Positions 1-7,245 are shown, counted from the stretch's first letter. The stretch: 18,002 nucleotides of DNA from Patescibacteria group bacterium (GCA_015491015.1 WFWQ01000053.1:1-18002), one strand, 5' to 3'. Program-made: numbers and translations. Notes: generated by a model from the letters alone, not told the origin.

Positions 1-727
1 CTGCACTCTTAGCTCCTTGAGCTAAAACTTTCAAAATTTGGTTTTCAAAAGTTTCTTTTTCCTTCTTTGTCTCAATCTTTAAAATTTCAAAAACATCTTC
101 AATCTTAGTTAAAGGTAAAGCTTTCTTTTCTTTAATTAACTGATTAGTTCCTTCAGATAAAGGAGAGGTGATATTGCCAGGCAAAGCTATTAAAGTCTTG
201 TTTAACTTTAAAGCTTCTTTAGCTGTAATTAAAGCTCCGCTTTTTCTTTTAGCTTCAACTATTATTACAGCTTCACTTAGAGCTGAAATTAACTGATTTC
301 TTTTAGGAAAGGTAAACTTGGAGCCTGGAACTTTAGGTTCAAACTGAGAGATTAAAGCTCCTCCTTTTTCTACAATTTTGGGCACAAGTTTCAAGTTGCT
401 TTTAGGATAAATTACTTTTAAATCTAAACCTGTCCCTAAAATAGCTAAAGTTTTCCCTCCTCCACTTAAAGCTCCAAGGTGAGCAAAGGTATCGATGCCA
501 GGAGCAAATCCTGAAACTACAACTATTCCTGCTTTAGTTAGCTCTTCAGCTAACTTGAAAGCTATTTCTTTGCCGTAATTAGAACATCTTCTTGAGCCTA
601 CAATTGCAACTTTTCTTCCTTCCAAAGGAAAATTTCCTAAAGCAAAAATTTTCTCTGGAGGAGCACTTAAGGCTAAAAGTTCTTTAGGATAATCTTTTGA
701 ACTTTTTAAAATTGCTTTAATTTTCAT
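1..727 (-). CDS. dprA: DprA/Smf DNA-processing protein (3' end cut by window edge)
   Basis: My translation of the minus strand from the ATG at 727-725 gives 242 codons with no stop before the window edge, so the C-terminus is missing. DprA proteins bind single-stranded DNA taken up during transformation and load RecA on it. The Rossmann-like core is clear: GSRRCSNYG (residues 44-52), SGFAPGID (72-79, matching the family SGxAxGID), PKRNQLIS (141-148, matching xxRNRxIS) and SGALITAKEAL (163-173), followed by a LPGN element (182-185) and a G-x-N-x-LI element (193-198). The start overlaps the end of mfd by 11 nt (717-727), so the two genes are probably co-transcribed and translationally coupled. 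A C-terminal winged-helix domain, common in the family, would lie outside the window. No uptake genes are visible, so a role in transformation is inference. Confidence 0.93.
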   Translation of the reverse strand, partial: MKIKAILKSSKDYPKELLALSAPPEKIFALGNFPLEGRKVAIVGSRRCSNYGKEIAFKLAEELTKAGIVVVSGFAPGIDTFAHLGALSGGGKTLAILGTGLDLKVIYPKSNLKLVPKIVEKGGALISQFEPKVPGSKFTFPKRNQLISALSEAVIIVEAKRKSGALITAKEALKLNKTLIALPGNITSPLSEGTNQLIKEKKALPLTKIEDVFEILKIETKKEKETFENQILKVLAQGAKSA

Positions 728-2660
728 ACTTTAACTTTTCTATAGCATCAGCTAACATTTGGCAATAAAGGTTAACTCCTACTTTGGCAAAATGCCCTGA
801 TTGCTCTTTACCTAAAAGATTTCCAGCTCCCCTCATTTCCAAATCTTTTTTAGCAATTAAGTATCCTGCTCCCAAATATTGAAGCTCTTTTAAAAGTTTT
901 AATCTTTCTTTAGCTTGAGGAGTAAGTTTGCCTTTGGGATAGAAGAAATAGCAAAAAGCTTGGATCTCTCTTCTGCCAATTCTTCCTCTTAATTGATGAG
1001 CTTGAGCTAAACCTAATCTGGTAGAAGAAGCTACAATTAAAGTGTTAACTTTAGAAAGATCTAATCCATTTTCAATAATGGTAGTTGAAACTAAGATGTT
1101 AGCTTTTCCTTGATAAAACTTTTCAAATCTCTTAGCTACTTCTTTTTCTTTTAACCTTCCGTGAATTACTTCTATTTTCCAGTTTGGATTCCCTTTAGAA
1201 ATCTTTTTTAAAAACTCTTTCACCTTTTCTAACTTTTTAGCAAAGTTATACAAAAAGTAAACTTGCCCTCCTCTTTGAAGTTCAAAGTTTATAGCTTCAA
1301 CTATCTTTTCTGGATTAAAAGGTTCAACTATAGTTTTTACCGCTAACTTTCTTGGAGGAGGAGTTAAAATTAAGCTTATCTCTTTCAATCCAGATAAAGC
1401 AAAGTATAAGGTTCGAGGGATGGGAGTAGCTGAAACATAAATTATATCTGCTTTAGGGTAAATCTCTTTGAGCTTTTCTTTTTGCTTTACTCCAAACTTT
1501 TGTTCTTCATCTACCACTATGATTCCTACCCTTTTTAAATTTAGATTTTGACTTAAAAGCTTGTGGGTGCCAATCAAAATATCTACTTTATTTGCTTTTA
1601 TTTCTCTTTTTATTTCTTCTTGCTCTTTTTTAGATTGAAGTCTGGTTAAAACTTTAACTTCTACAGGTAAGTTTTTAAACCTTTCTTTAAACACCCAAAA
1701 GTGTTGCAAAGCTAACAAAGTAGTTGGAGCTAAAATTAAAGCCTTCTTTTTAGAAAAGACTACTTTAGCTACAGCTCTAATTATAACTTCAGTTTTACCA
1801 AATCCAACATCTCCAACTAAAACTCTTTCTTTAGGTTTAGCTTCTTTAAGATCTTCAAAGATCTCTTTTAAAGCTATTTCTTGATCTTGAGTTAACTCAA
1901 AAGGAAACCTTTGAGCTACTTCTTTTTCTAAAATAGGATCGCCAAAGCAAGGTTCTTTTTCTTCTAACTCTCTTTTAGCTTGAATTTCTAAAAGCTTTTT
2001 AGCTAACTTTAGAGTTTCTTCTCTAACTTTCCTTTTTATCTTTAGCCACTTTTTGCTTTTTAATCTTGAAATCTGAGGATTTTCTAAGCCAATGTATAAA
2101 GAAAGTTTATTCTTTAAATCTTCTGGAACAAAGAGCTTATCTCCTTTAGCATACTCTATTTCAAAATAACTTTTGCCTTCAATTAAAGTTTTTCCTTTAA
2201 AAATACCTATGCCATGATCTGAGTGAACTACAAAGTCTCCAGGTTTCAAATCCTCTACTTGAGAAAAGAACTTTAAAGCTTTAAGCTTTTTCTTCAGCCT
2301 TTTTATTTCAGCTTTAGGATCCAAATTAACCGAACTTATCTTTTTTATCCTTTCCACATAATCTCCAAAAAACTCAATTTGAAAAGGAGAGTTGTAACCT
2401 AAAGGAAAAACTTGAACCACCCCTCCCAAATGCGAAAACTCTCCCGTGTATTCGGGAATTTCAACTCTTTCGTAACCTGCAAGATCTAAAGCTTGCAAAA
2501 GTTGCCCTAAATAAAACTTCTTTCCCTTAGTTAAAGTTAAGCAATTTTCAAATTCTTCTTCTAACTTCTCTAATTCTCTTAAATCTAAAGAGGCTAAAGT
2601 ATCTAAAATTTCCAAGCTTAAAGGCAAAATTATAACTTTTTCTACTTCTTGGTAGCTCAT
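717..2660 (-). CDS. mfd: Compact Mfd-like transcription-repair coupling helicase
   Basis: Mfd binds stalled RNA polymerase, translocates on DNA to push it off and recruits UvrA. This copy has 647 residues against roughly 1,100-1,200 in most bacteria. Residues 48-112 resemble UvrB-like domain 2 (GYERV, GEFSHLGG, FQIEFFGD). The CarD-like RNA-polymerase-interaction domain begins at 141 (GDFVVHSDHGIGIF). The motor has Walker A GDVGFGKTE (283-291), DEEQ box (384-387), SATPIPRTL (410-418), TTIIENGLD (526-534) and QLRGRIGR (556-563). A translocation motif with RGAGNLLGKEQSG lies at 610-622. The protein stops soon after this motif, so regulatory domain D7 is absent. UvrB-like domains 1a and 1b and domain 3 also appear absent. 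Only 41 bp separates its ATG from the divergent gene, so no missing N-terminus lies upstream. RecG is less likely because the CarD-like domain and DEEQ box are Mfd features. Confidence 0.87.
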   Translation of the reverse strand: MSYQEVEKVIILPLSLEILDTLASLDLRELEKLEEEFENCLTLTKGKKFYLGQLLQALDLAGYERVEIPEYTGEFSHLGGVVQVFPLGYNSPFQIEFFGDYVERIKKISSVNLDPKAEIKRLKKKLKALKFFSQVEDLKPGDFVVHSDHGIGIFKGKTLIEGKSYFEIEYAKGDKLFVPEDLKNKLSLYIGLENPQISRLKSKKWLKIKRKVREETLKLAKKLLEIQAKRELEEKEPCFGDPILEKEVAQRFPFELTQDQEIALKEIFEDLKEAKPKERVLVGDVGFGKTEVIIRAVAKVVFSKKKALILAPTTLLALQHFWVFKERFKNLPVEVKVLTRLQSKKEQEEIKREIKANKVDILIGTHKLLSQNLNLKRVGIIVVDEEQKFGVKQKEKLKEIYPKADIIYVSATPIPRTLYFALSGLKEISLILTPPPRKLAVKTIVEPFNPEKIVEAINFELQRGGQVYFLYNFAKKLEKVKEFLKKISKGNPNWKIEVIHGRLKEKEVAKRFEKFYQGKANILVSTTIIENGLDLSKVNTLIVASSTRLGLAQAHQLRGRIGRREIQAFCYFFYPKGKLTPQAKERLKLLKELQYLGAGYLIAKKDLEMRGAGNLLGKEQSGHFAKVGVNLYCQMLADAIEKLKYEN

Positions 2661-2677
2661 TCTTTTTCTGTTAAAAT
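2649..2677 (+). promoter_or_regulatory. Candidate sigma70 promoter for the ThrH-like gene
   Basis: TTGGTA (2649-2654) and TAAAAT (2672-2677) are separated by exactly 17 bp. This matches the -35 in 4 of 6 and the -10 in 5 of 6 positions. The expected transcription start near 2684 would give a leader of about 18 nt before the GTG at 2702. The -35 lies inside the first codons of the divergent mfd. I found no comparably good box pair for mfd itself in the 41-bp gap. In AT-rich DNA such matches arise by chance. Confidence 0.45.
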
Positions 2678-2701
2678 AGCATCTAAATTGAAAAACTTAA
2701 A

Positions 2702-3316
2702 GTGAAAGTTAACAAAGTTTTGGTAGCTTTAGATTTAGAGAGCGTTTTGATTCCAGAGATTTGGCCTTTTTTGGCTAAACAGTTTAATTTAAAGGATCTT
2801 TCTTTAACTACCAGAGAAGTTAAAGATTTTAAAAAATTAACTGATTTAAGATTTAAAGCTTTGAACTCAAAGATGATAACTTTAGAGCAGATTAAAAAAG
2901 CTTTAAGAAAACTCAAACCTTTGCCGGGAACCGAAGAGCTTTTGGGATTTTTGCACCAAAACAAAATAAACTATGTAGTGATTACAGACTCTTTTGAAGA
3001 ATTCTTAACTGAAATAATCAAAGATCTTAAGATAACCAAAATTTTAGCTAACTCTATTTTGGTTAAAGAAGAAAAGCTTTACCCTGTGATTAAAATAGGG
3101 GGTAAAAAGGGGGAAATATTAGCCCAAAAGGTTGATCTTTCTTCTTTAGATTTAATAGGAATTGGCGATTCTTTTAACGACATTTCTTTGCTAAAAGTGT
3201 CAAAGATTAAAATTTTAGTTAACCCTTCCTCAGAACTCCGCAAACTTTTCCCTCAAGCTATTTTAGTAAAAGATACTTTAGGAATTTTGGCAATTTTAAA
3301 ACCAATTTTGACATAA
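2702..3316 (+). CDS. HAD-superfamily phosphatase, ThrH-like (phosphoserine phosphatase / homoserine phosphotransferase type)
   Basis: This is a 204-residue HAD hydrolase. Motif I reads DLESVLIPEIW (11-21), close to the DLEGVLVPEIW that I recall for Pseudomonas ThrH, including the Glu in place of the second Asp of DxD. Motif II is ITDSFEEF (94-101), the motif III lysine lies around K135-K136, and motif IV is GDSFND (155-160). Length matches ThrH (about 205). Members dephosphorylate phosphoserine and can transfer phosphate to homoserine; the substrate here cannot be read from sequence. The start is GTG: an in-frame TAA at 2684 excludes anything much further upstream, and the conserved motif I follows at the expected distance. 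It runs divergently from mfd, and its last codons contain the likely -35 box of the rpsL promoter. The activity is an inference from motif similarity. Confidence 0.8.
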   Translation: MKVNKVLVALDLESVLIPEIWPFLAKQFNLKDLSLTTREVKDFKKLTDLRFKALNSKMITLEQIKKALRKLKPLPGTEELLGFLHQNKINYVVITDSFEEFLTEIIKDLKITKILANSILVKEEKLYPVIKIGGKKGEILAQKVDLSSLDLIGIGDSFNDISLLKVSKIKILVNPSSELRKLFPQAILVKDTLGILAILKPILT

Positions 3317-3336
3317 ATCTCTTTTTTTGTTAAATT
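3308..3336 (+). promoter_or_regulatory. Candidate sigma70 promoter of the rpsL-rpsG-fusA operon
   Basis: A perfect TTGACA (3308-3313) is followed after 17 bp by TAAATT (3331-3336), a 4 of 6 match to TATAAT. The -35 box overlaps the last codons of the ThrH-like gene, whose TAA is at 3314-3316. Transcription would start near 3343, leaving a leader of about 19 nt. That is too short for a structured ribosomal-protein autoregulation site. Confidence 0.65.
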
Positions 3337-3361
3337 GGGAAGATATTAAAAAGAAAAATTT

Positions 3362-3772
3362 ATGCCAACTTTTAGTCAATTAGTAAAAAAAGGAAGAAAA
3401 AAGAAAGTGGATAAGCCTAAAGCTCCAGCTTTAAGGTTTTACTTTAATGTTTTGAAACAAAAGTATGTTGAATCTCCTTCTCCTTTTAAGAGAGGAGTGT
3501 GCCTTAAAGTTTTTACTACTACTCCAAAAAAACCTAACTCTGCTTTAAGAAAGGTAGCTAGAGTTAGGCTTTCCAACGGAATGGAAGTTACAGCTTACAT
3601 TCCTGGTGAAGGGCATAACTTGCAAGAGCACTCTGTAGTTTTGATTAAAGGAGGTAGAGTTAGAGATTTGCCTGGAATTAGATACAAGGTGGTGAGAGGA
3701 GCTTTAGATGCAGCTGGAGTAGAAGGGCGAAAAAGAGGAAGATCTAAATATGGAACTAAAAAACCAGATTAA
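3362..3772 (+). CDS. rpsL: 30S ribosomal protein S12
   Basis: S12 sits at the decoding centre and monitors codon-anticodon pairing. The 136-residue product has the conserved KRGVC (43-47), [13 protein letters not shown] (52-64), [10 protein letters not shown] and [10 protein letters not shown] segments. K56 corresponds to the lysine where streptomycin-resistance changes occur in Escherichia coli, and it is unchanged here. Between PAL (22-24) and KRGVC there are 18 residues rather than 5, an insertion of 13 residues in the N-terminal extension. As I recall, such a longer segment is common in Patescibacteria. It is the first gene of the str operon, with rpsG starting 2 nt after its stop. No Shine-Dalgarno is visible: A/T-rich sequence leads directly into the ATG. 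Confidence 0.98.
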   Translation: MPTFSQLVKKGRKKKVDKPKAPALRFYFNVLKQKYVESPSPFKRGVCLKVFTTTPKKPNSALRKVARVRLSNGMEVTAYIPGEGHNLQEHSVVLIKGGRVRDLPGIRYKVVRGALDAAGVEGRKRGRSKYGTKKPD

Positions 3773-3774
3773 TT

Positions 3775-4251
3775 ATGGCAAAGAGAAAGAAGAAGAAAAT
3801 CAAAAAACCTCCTTTGCAACCTGATCCAGTTTACAACAATCTTTTAGTTGAGAAACTTACTAACAAGATAATGAAGCATGGCAAAAAGAGTATTGCCAGA
3901 AAGATAGTTTACAAAGCTTTTGAGATTATTAAAGAAAAGACTAAAAGAGATCCAATTGAAGTTTTCAACCAAGCTTTAGAACAAGTTTACCCTCAAATGG
4001 AGGTTAGACCTATGCGAATCGGAGGGGCTACTTATCAGGTTCCTTACGAAGTAAAGGGTAGCAGGAAGGTTCACTTGGCTTTAAAGTGGATAATTGAATC
4101 TGCAAGAAGTAAAAAAGGAAAGCCTATGGCAGAAAAGTTAGCTCAAGAGCTAATTTTAGCTTCAAAGGGGGAAGGAGATGCGGTAAAAAAGAAAATTACC
4201 GTGCACAAAATGGCAGAAGCCAACAAGGCTTTTGCTCACTTTGCAAAGTAA
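3775..4251 (+). CDS. rpsG: 30S ribosomal protein S7
   Basis: S7 nucleates assembly of the 30S head and lines the mRNA exit channel. The protein has 158 residues, about the family length. Recognisable parts are the basic N-terminus, the [18 protein letters not shown] helix (near 33-50), [27 protein letters not shown] (residues about 64-90) and the [16 protein letters not shown] region. It starts 2 nt after the rpsL stop and ends 12 nt before fusA, as expected for a co-transcribed str operon. In E. coli S7 represses this operon by binding between rpsL and rpsG; here the 2-nt gap leaves no room for that structure. Upstream sequence is AATT directly before ATG, with no Shine-Dalgarno. Confidence 0.98.
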   Translation: MAKRKKKKIKKPPLQPDPVYNNLLVEKLTNKIMKHGKKSIARKIVYKAFEIIKEKTKRDPIEVFNQALEQVYPQMEVRPMRIGGATYQVPYEVKGSRKVHLALKWIIESARSKKGKPMAEKLAQELILASKGEGDAVKKKITVHKMAEANKAFAHFAK

Positions 4252-4263
4252 TCTTTTTAAACT

Positions 4264-6390
4264 ATGCCCAGGCTCTATCCAATTGAAAGATATAGAAATA
4301 TTGGATTTATAGCTCACATTGATGCAGGGAAGACTACAGTTACAGAAAGAGTTCTTTTTTATACTGGAATTTCTCACAAAATCGGTGAGGTTCACGAAGG
4401 ACAAGCCATAATGGATTGGATGGAGCAGGAAAGAGAAAGAGGAATTACTATTACAGCTGCAGCAACTACTTGCTTTTGGGTACCTACCCATTTAGGTTTA
4501 GATGAAGCTACAAGAGCTCAGAGAAAAGAAGAAGAGTTTAGAATTAACATCATTGACACTCCAGGACACATAGACTTTACGGTGGAAGTTCAAAGATCTT
4601 TAAGAGTTTTAGATGGGGCTGTAGTTATCTTTGATGGAGTAGCTGGGGTTGAACCTCAGTCTGAAACAGTGTGGCATCAAGCAGATAGATTTAGAGTTCC
4701 AAGACTTTGTTTTATTAACAAGTTAGATAGAGTTGGAGCTGACTTTGAGAAGGCTTTAGAGTCAATTAAGAAAAGGTTAACTAAGAATGTGGTTTTGCTT
4801 CAGATTCCTTACGGCAGGGAACAAAACTTTAAAGGGGTGATAGATCTTTTGAGAATGAAGCTTTACACTTTTGAAGGAGATCACGGTGAAAAATTAGTAG
4901 AATCAGAAATACCTCAAGATATTTTGGAAGAAGCTAAAAAATGGAGAGAAGAGGCTATAGAAAAGATTGTTAGTGAAGATGAAGAATTGATGGAAAAGTA
5001 TTTAGAAGGGCAAGAAATTGCTATCGAAGATCTAAAGAAAGTTTTAAGAAAAGCAACTATAGAGTATAAGTTAGTTCCAGTTTTGTTAGGTTCAGCTTTG
5101 AAAAATAAAGGAATTCAGCTTCTTTTGGATGCAATCTGTGATTATTTGCCTTCTCCTGTAGATTTACCTCCAGTTGAAGGTGTAAACCCTAAAACTGGAG
5201 AAAAAGAAATTAGAAAACCTTCAGATGATGAACCTTTTTGTGCTTTAGCTTTCAAGATTGCTTCAGATCCTTATGTGGGAACTTTAACTTACTTTAGAGT
5301 TTATTCTGGCAGACTGCCTAAAGGCTCTTATGTTTTAAATACTAACTCTGGAGAAAAAGAGAGAATTGGAAGGATTTTGAGGATGCACGCTAACCATAGA
5401 GAAGAAGTTGATGAAGTTTTTGCGGGAGATATTGCAGCTACAGTTGGGTTAAAGTCTACTTTAACCGGCCACACTCTTTGTGATGAAAACCACCCTATAA
5501 GATTAGAAGAAATTAAGTTTCCAGAGCCAGTTATTTCAGTTAGAATTGAACCTAAGACTAAAGCAGACCAAGAAAAGCTAAGTTTGTCTTTGCAAAGGTT
5601 AGCTCAAGAAGATCCTACCTTTAGAACTGGTTTTGATTTAGAAACAGGTGAAACGATTATCTCTGGAATGGGAGAGTTGCATTTGGAGATTATTGTAGAC
5701 AGACTAAAAAGAGAATTTGGAGTTGAAGCTAACGTAGGAAAACCCCAAGTAGCTTACAAAGAAACCATCTTAAAAGAAGCTACCGCAGAAGGTAAGTACA
5801 TCAGGCAAACTGGAGGTAGAGGACAATATGGACATGTGTGGTTGAGAGTTAAACCTTTAGAAAGAGGTGAAGGGTTAAAGTTTGTAGATGAGATTAAAGG
5901 AGGGATTATTCCTAAGGAGTTTATTCCAGCTGTAGAAAAGGGAGTTAAAGAAGCAGCTAACAAAGGAATTTTAGCTGGATATCCTGTAGTGGATGTTGAA
6001 GTTACTTTATACGATGGTTCTTTTCACGAAGTAGACTCTTCCGAGTTAGCTTTTAAAATTGCAGCTTCAGCTGCTTTTCAAGAAGCTTGTAAAAAAGCTA
6101 AGCCAATTTTGTTAGAACCTATAATGAAAGTTGAAGTTGTAGCCCCAGAAGAGTTTATGGGAGATGTGATTGGAGATCTTTCTTCAAAAAGAGGGAAGAT
6201 TTTAGAAACTTCAGAAAGATCAAATATGAAAGTAATAGATGCTTTAGTTCCTTTAGCTGAAATGTTTGGTTACGCTACCAAGTTAAGATCCATCACTCAG
6301 GGTAGAGGAAGCTTTACTATGGAGTTTGACCATTACGCCCCCGTCCCAGACAACATTGCCCAAGAAATAATTGAAGGCAAGAGGAAATAG
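4264..6390 (+). CDS. fusA: Elongation factor G
   Basis: EF-G is the GTPase that drives tRNA-mRNA translocation and, with RRF, ribosome recycling. The 708 residues cover all five domains. G-domain motifs are AHIDAGKT (17-24), DTPGH (98-102), NKLDR (152-156) and [20 protein letters not shown] segment marks domain IV. Between FW (71-72) and the [10 protein letters not shown] strand there is a 20-residue charged stretch (73-92), about 10 residues longer than in E. coli EF-G as I recall it, located just before G3. The gene is third in the str operon, 12 nt after rpsG. It ends in TAG and is followed by a terminator, so transcription probably stops here instead of continuing into tuf. The ATG is preceded by TTTTTAAACT with no Shine-Dalgarno. 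Confidence 0.98.
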   Translation: MPRLYPIERYRNIGFIAHIDAGKTTVTERVLFYTGISHKIGEVHEGQAIMDWMEQERERGITITAAATTCFWVPTHLGLDEATRAQRKEEEFRINIIDTPGHIDFTVEVQRSLRVLDGAVVIFDGVAGVEPQSETVWHQADRFRVPRLCFINKLDRVGADFEKALESIKKRLTKNVVLLQIPYGREQNFKGVIDLLRMKLYTFEGDHGEKLVESEIPQDILEEAKKWREEAIEKIVSEDEELMEKYLEGQEIAIEDLKKVLRKATIEYKLVPVLLGSALKNKGIQLLLDAICDYLPSPVDLPPVEGVNPKTGEKEIRKPSDDEPFCALAFKIASDPYVGTLTYFRVYSGRLPKGSYVLNTNSGEKERIGRILRMHANHREEVDEVFAGDIAATVGLKSTLTGHTLCDENHPIRLEEIKFPEPVISVRIEPKTKADQEKLSLSLQRLAQEDPTFRTGFDLETGETIISGMGELHLEIIVDRLKREFGVEANVGKPQVAYKETILKEATAEGKYIRQTGGRGQYGHVWLRVKPLERGEGLKFVDEIKGGIIPKEFIPAVEKGVKEAANKGILAGYPVVDVEVTLYDGSFHEVDSSELAFKIAASAAFQEACKKAKPILLEPIMKVEVVAPEEFMGDVIGDLSSKRGKILETSERSNMKVIDALVPLAEMFGYATKLRSITQGRGSFTMEFDHYAPVPDNIAQEIIEGKRK

Positions 6391-6476
6391 GCTTGATTTA
6401 ATTAAGGGTAAAGAGTATTAAAGTATATAGAAAACCAAGCTCCTTGTGCGAAAAGCCATCGGTTCGTTGTTTTTTC

Positions 6477-6504
6477 AAAAGCTCCCATTTCATTGGGAGC
6501 TTTT
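6477..6504 (+). terminator. Intrinsic terminator after fusA
   Basis: A perfect 11-bp inverted repeat, AAAAGCTCCCA and TGGGAGCTTTT, encloses a 6-nt loop (TTTCAT). The right arm ends in TTTT and is followed by an AT-only tract of about 18 nt. It lies 87 nt after the fusA stop and separates the str operon from hicBA and tuf. The A-run opposite the T-run means it could also work on the minus strand. Confidence 0.85.
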
Positions 6505-6547
6505 AATTTAATTTTTAATTTTCGATTTTTGAACTAAGATTTAGTAG

Positions 6548-6569
6548 TATACTTACAGTTATACCTACA
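6548..6569. repeat. Tandem 10-bp direct repeat upstream of hicB
   Basis: TATACTTACA (6548-6557) and TATACCTACA (6560-6569) match in 9 of 10 positions at a 12-bp period. The first copy also overlaps the palindrome AGTATACT (6546-6553). A 12-bp period is close to one helical turn, so the repeat could be a protein-binding site, perhaps autoregulatory for hicBA. That role is speculative. Confidence 0.35.
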
Positions 6570-6635
6570 ATTGCGAGATTATTCTTTACTTTTTTATTTT
6601 AAAAAGCTAAGATTGGTAAAATAAGCCTATATAAT

Positions 6636-6884
6636 ATGGGTAAGGTTTTGAAAAAGAAAATTTATAAATACACGGTCTTTTTTGAGCCAGCCGAAGAAGG
6701 AGGATATGTAGCTTATGTTCCAATTCTTGAAGGATGCGTTAGCCAAGGAGAAACTTTAGAAGAAGCTCGAGAGATGATTAAAGATGCTATTAAAGGATAT
6801 CTTGAAGTGCTGAAAGCAGAAAAAGATTCTTTGCCTGAAGAATCAGAGGAAGCTTTAATATCTAAAGTTGAGATTATTTTATGA
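6636..6884 (+). CDS. hicB: HicB-family antitoxin-like protein
   Basis: HicB antitoxins fold like a partial RNase H and bind and block the HicA toxin. The 82-residue product shows the family core at residues 22-44 (GGYVAYVPILEGCVSQGET, then LEEA), followed by an amphipathic helix, REMIKDAIKGYLEVLK. The protein ends soon afterwards, with an acidic tail (SLPEESEE) and KVEIIL. I see no C-terminal ribbon-helix-helix or helix-turn-helix, so it may not bind DNA itself as longer HicB proteins do. It stops with TGA in an ATGA overlap with hicA, implying coupled translation. The antitoxin gene comes first, the reverse of the E. coli order. TATAAT directly abuts the ATG, too close to act as a -10 box for this start. 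Confidence 0.87.
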   Translation: MGKVLKKKIYKYTVFFEPAEEGGYVAYVPILEGCVSQGETLEEAREMIKDAIKGYLEVLKAEKDSLPEESEEALISKVEIIL

Positions 6885-7117
6885 AACTTCCTCCTCTTAA
6901 GCCTAGAGAAGTTGTCAAGGTTCTTGTTGAGCTTGGTTTTGAAAAGAAACGTCAAACAGGTAGTCATCTGATTTTAAGACACCCTATTACTAAAAAGATT
7001 GTAGTAGTACCAATCCACAAAGGAAGAGAGCTAAAATCAGGAGTTATAAAAAGTATTATTAAACAAACCGGCTTAAGCAGAAAGGAGTTTCTGAAGAGGA
7101 TTAAAGACAAAAAATAG
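6881..7117 (+). CDS. hicA: HicA-family mRNA interferase toxin
   Basis: HicA toxins have a small double-stranded-RNA-binding-like fold and cut mRNA independently of ribosomes, using one conserved histidine. The 78-residue product fits the family length. It shows the helix PREVVKVLVELGFE (8-21), the catalytic G-S-H at 27-29 within TGSHLILRHP, the VVVPIHKGREL strand-turn (41-51), and the C-terminal KQTGLSRKEFLKRI helix. H29 is present and the frame is intact, so the toxin looks functional. It overlaps hicB by 4 nt (ATGA) and ends with TAG followed at once by a second TAG. The pair lies between the fusA terminator and the tuf promoter, so it appears to be its own transcription unit. Confidence 0.9.
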   Translation: MKLPPLKPREVVKVLVELGFEKKRQTGSHLILRHPITKKIVVVPIHKGRELKSGVIKSIIKQTGLSRKEFLKRIKDKK

Positions 7118-7161
7118 TAGCTTACTTTGGCTGATTTCTTTTAGGTTAGTATTCCGCGGTG

Positions 7162-7190
7162 TTGACATGATAAATTTAGTTGTTTATACT
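7162..7190 (+). promoter_or_regulatory. Strong sigma70 promoter of tuf and the downstream ribosomal genes
   Basis: A perfect TTGACA (7162-7167), a 17-bp spacer and TATACT (7185-7190, 5 of 6) make this the best promoter in the window. Transcription would start near 7197, giving a leader of about 49 nt that is nearly all A and T. Very short gaps from tuf onward suggest that it drives tuf and the S10-spc run. Confidence 0.85.
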
Positions 7191-7245
7191 GTTTCAATAA
7201 AAAGGTTTAGTTTTTTAAAATTTAAAAAAAATTTAAGCTAAAACT

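Larger units (their letters stand above)
6391..6635. other. Intergenic region between fusA and hicB
   Basis: This 245-bp gap is the longest non-coding stretch here. It holds a T6 run at 6470-6475 preceded by a weak bulged hairpin (CGAA at about 6449-6452 pairing with TTCG at 6463-6466). The terminator stem lies at 6477-6504. The sequence AAGCTCC occurs twice (6437-6443 and 6479-6485), the second copy forming the left arm of the terminator. A tandem 10-bp repeat lies at 6548-6569. No tRNA fold or open reading frame of note was found. No convincing -35/-10 pair at 17-bp spacing was found for hicB. Confidence 0.6.

Noticed and set aside
2683..2964. Minus-strand reading frame opposite the ThrH-like gene
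   Set aside because: It is a shadow: the plus strand encodes a protein with all HAD motifs, and the antisense product has no recognisable features.
3317..3361. Ribosomal-protein autoregulatory leader before rpsL
   Set aside because: The predicted leader is only about 19 nt and shows no stem, too short for a structured control element.
6451..6476. tRNA-like GGTTCG T-loop motif after fusA
   Set aside because: No matching acceptor stem, anticodon arm or D arm could be laid out around it, and a T6 run follows at once.
6630..6635. Perfect TATAAT before hicB as a -10 box
   Set aside because: It abuts the ATG, so transcription would begin inside the gene, and no -35 lies at 16-18 bp. It is better seen as an A/T-rich leader with T at -1.
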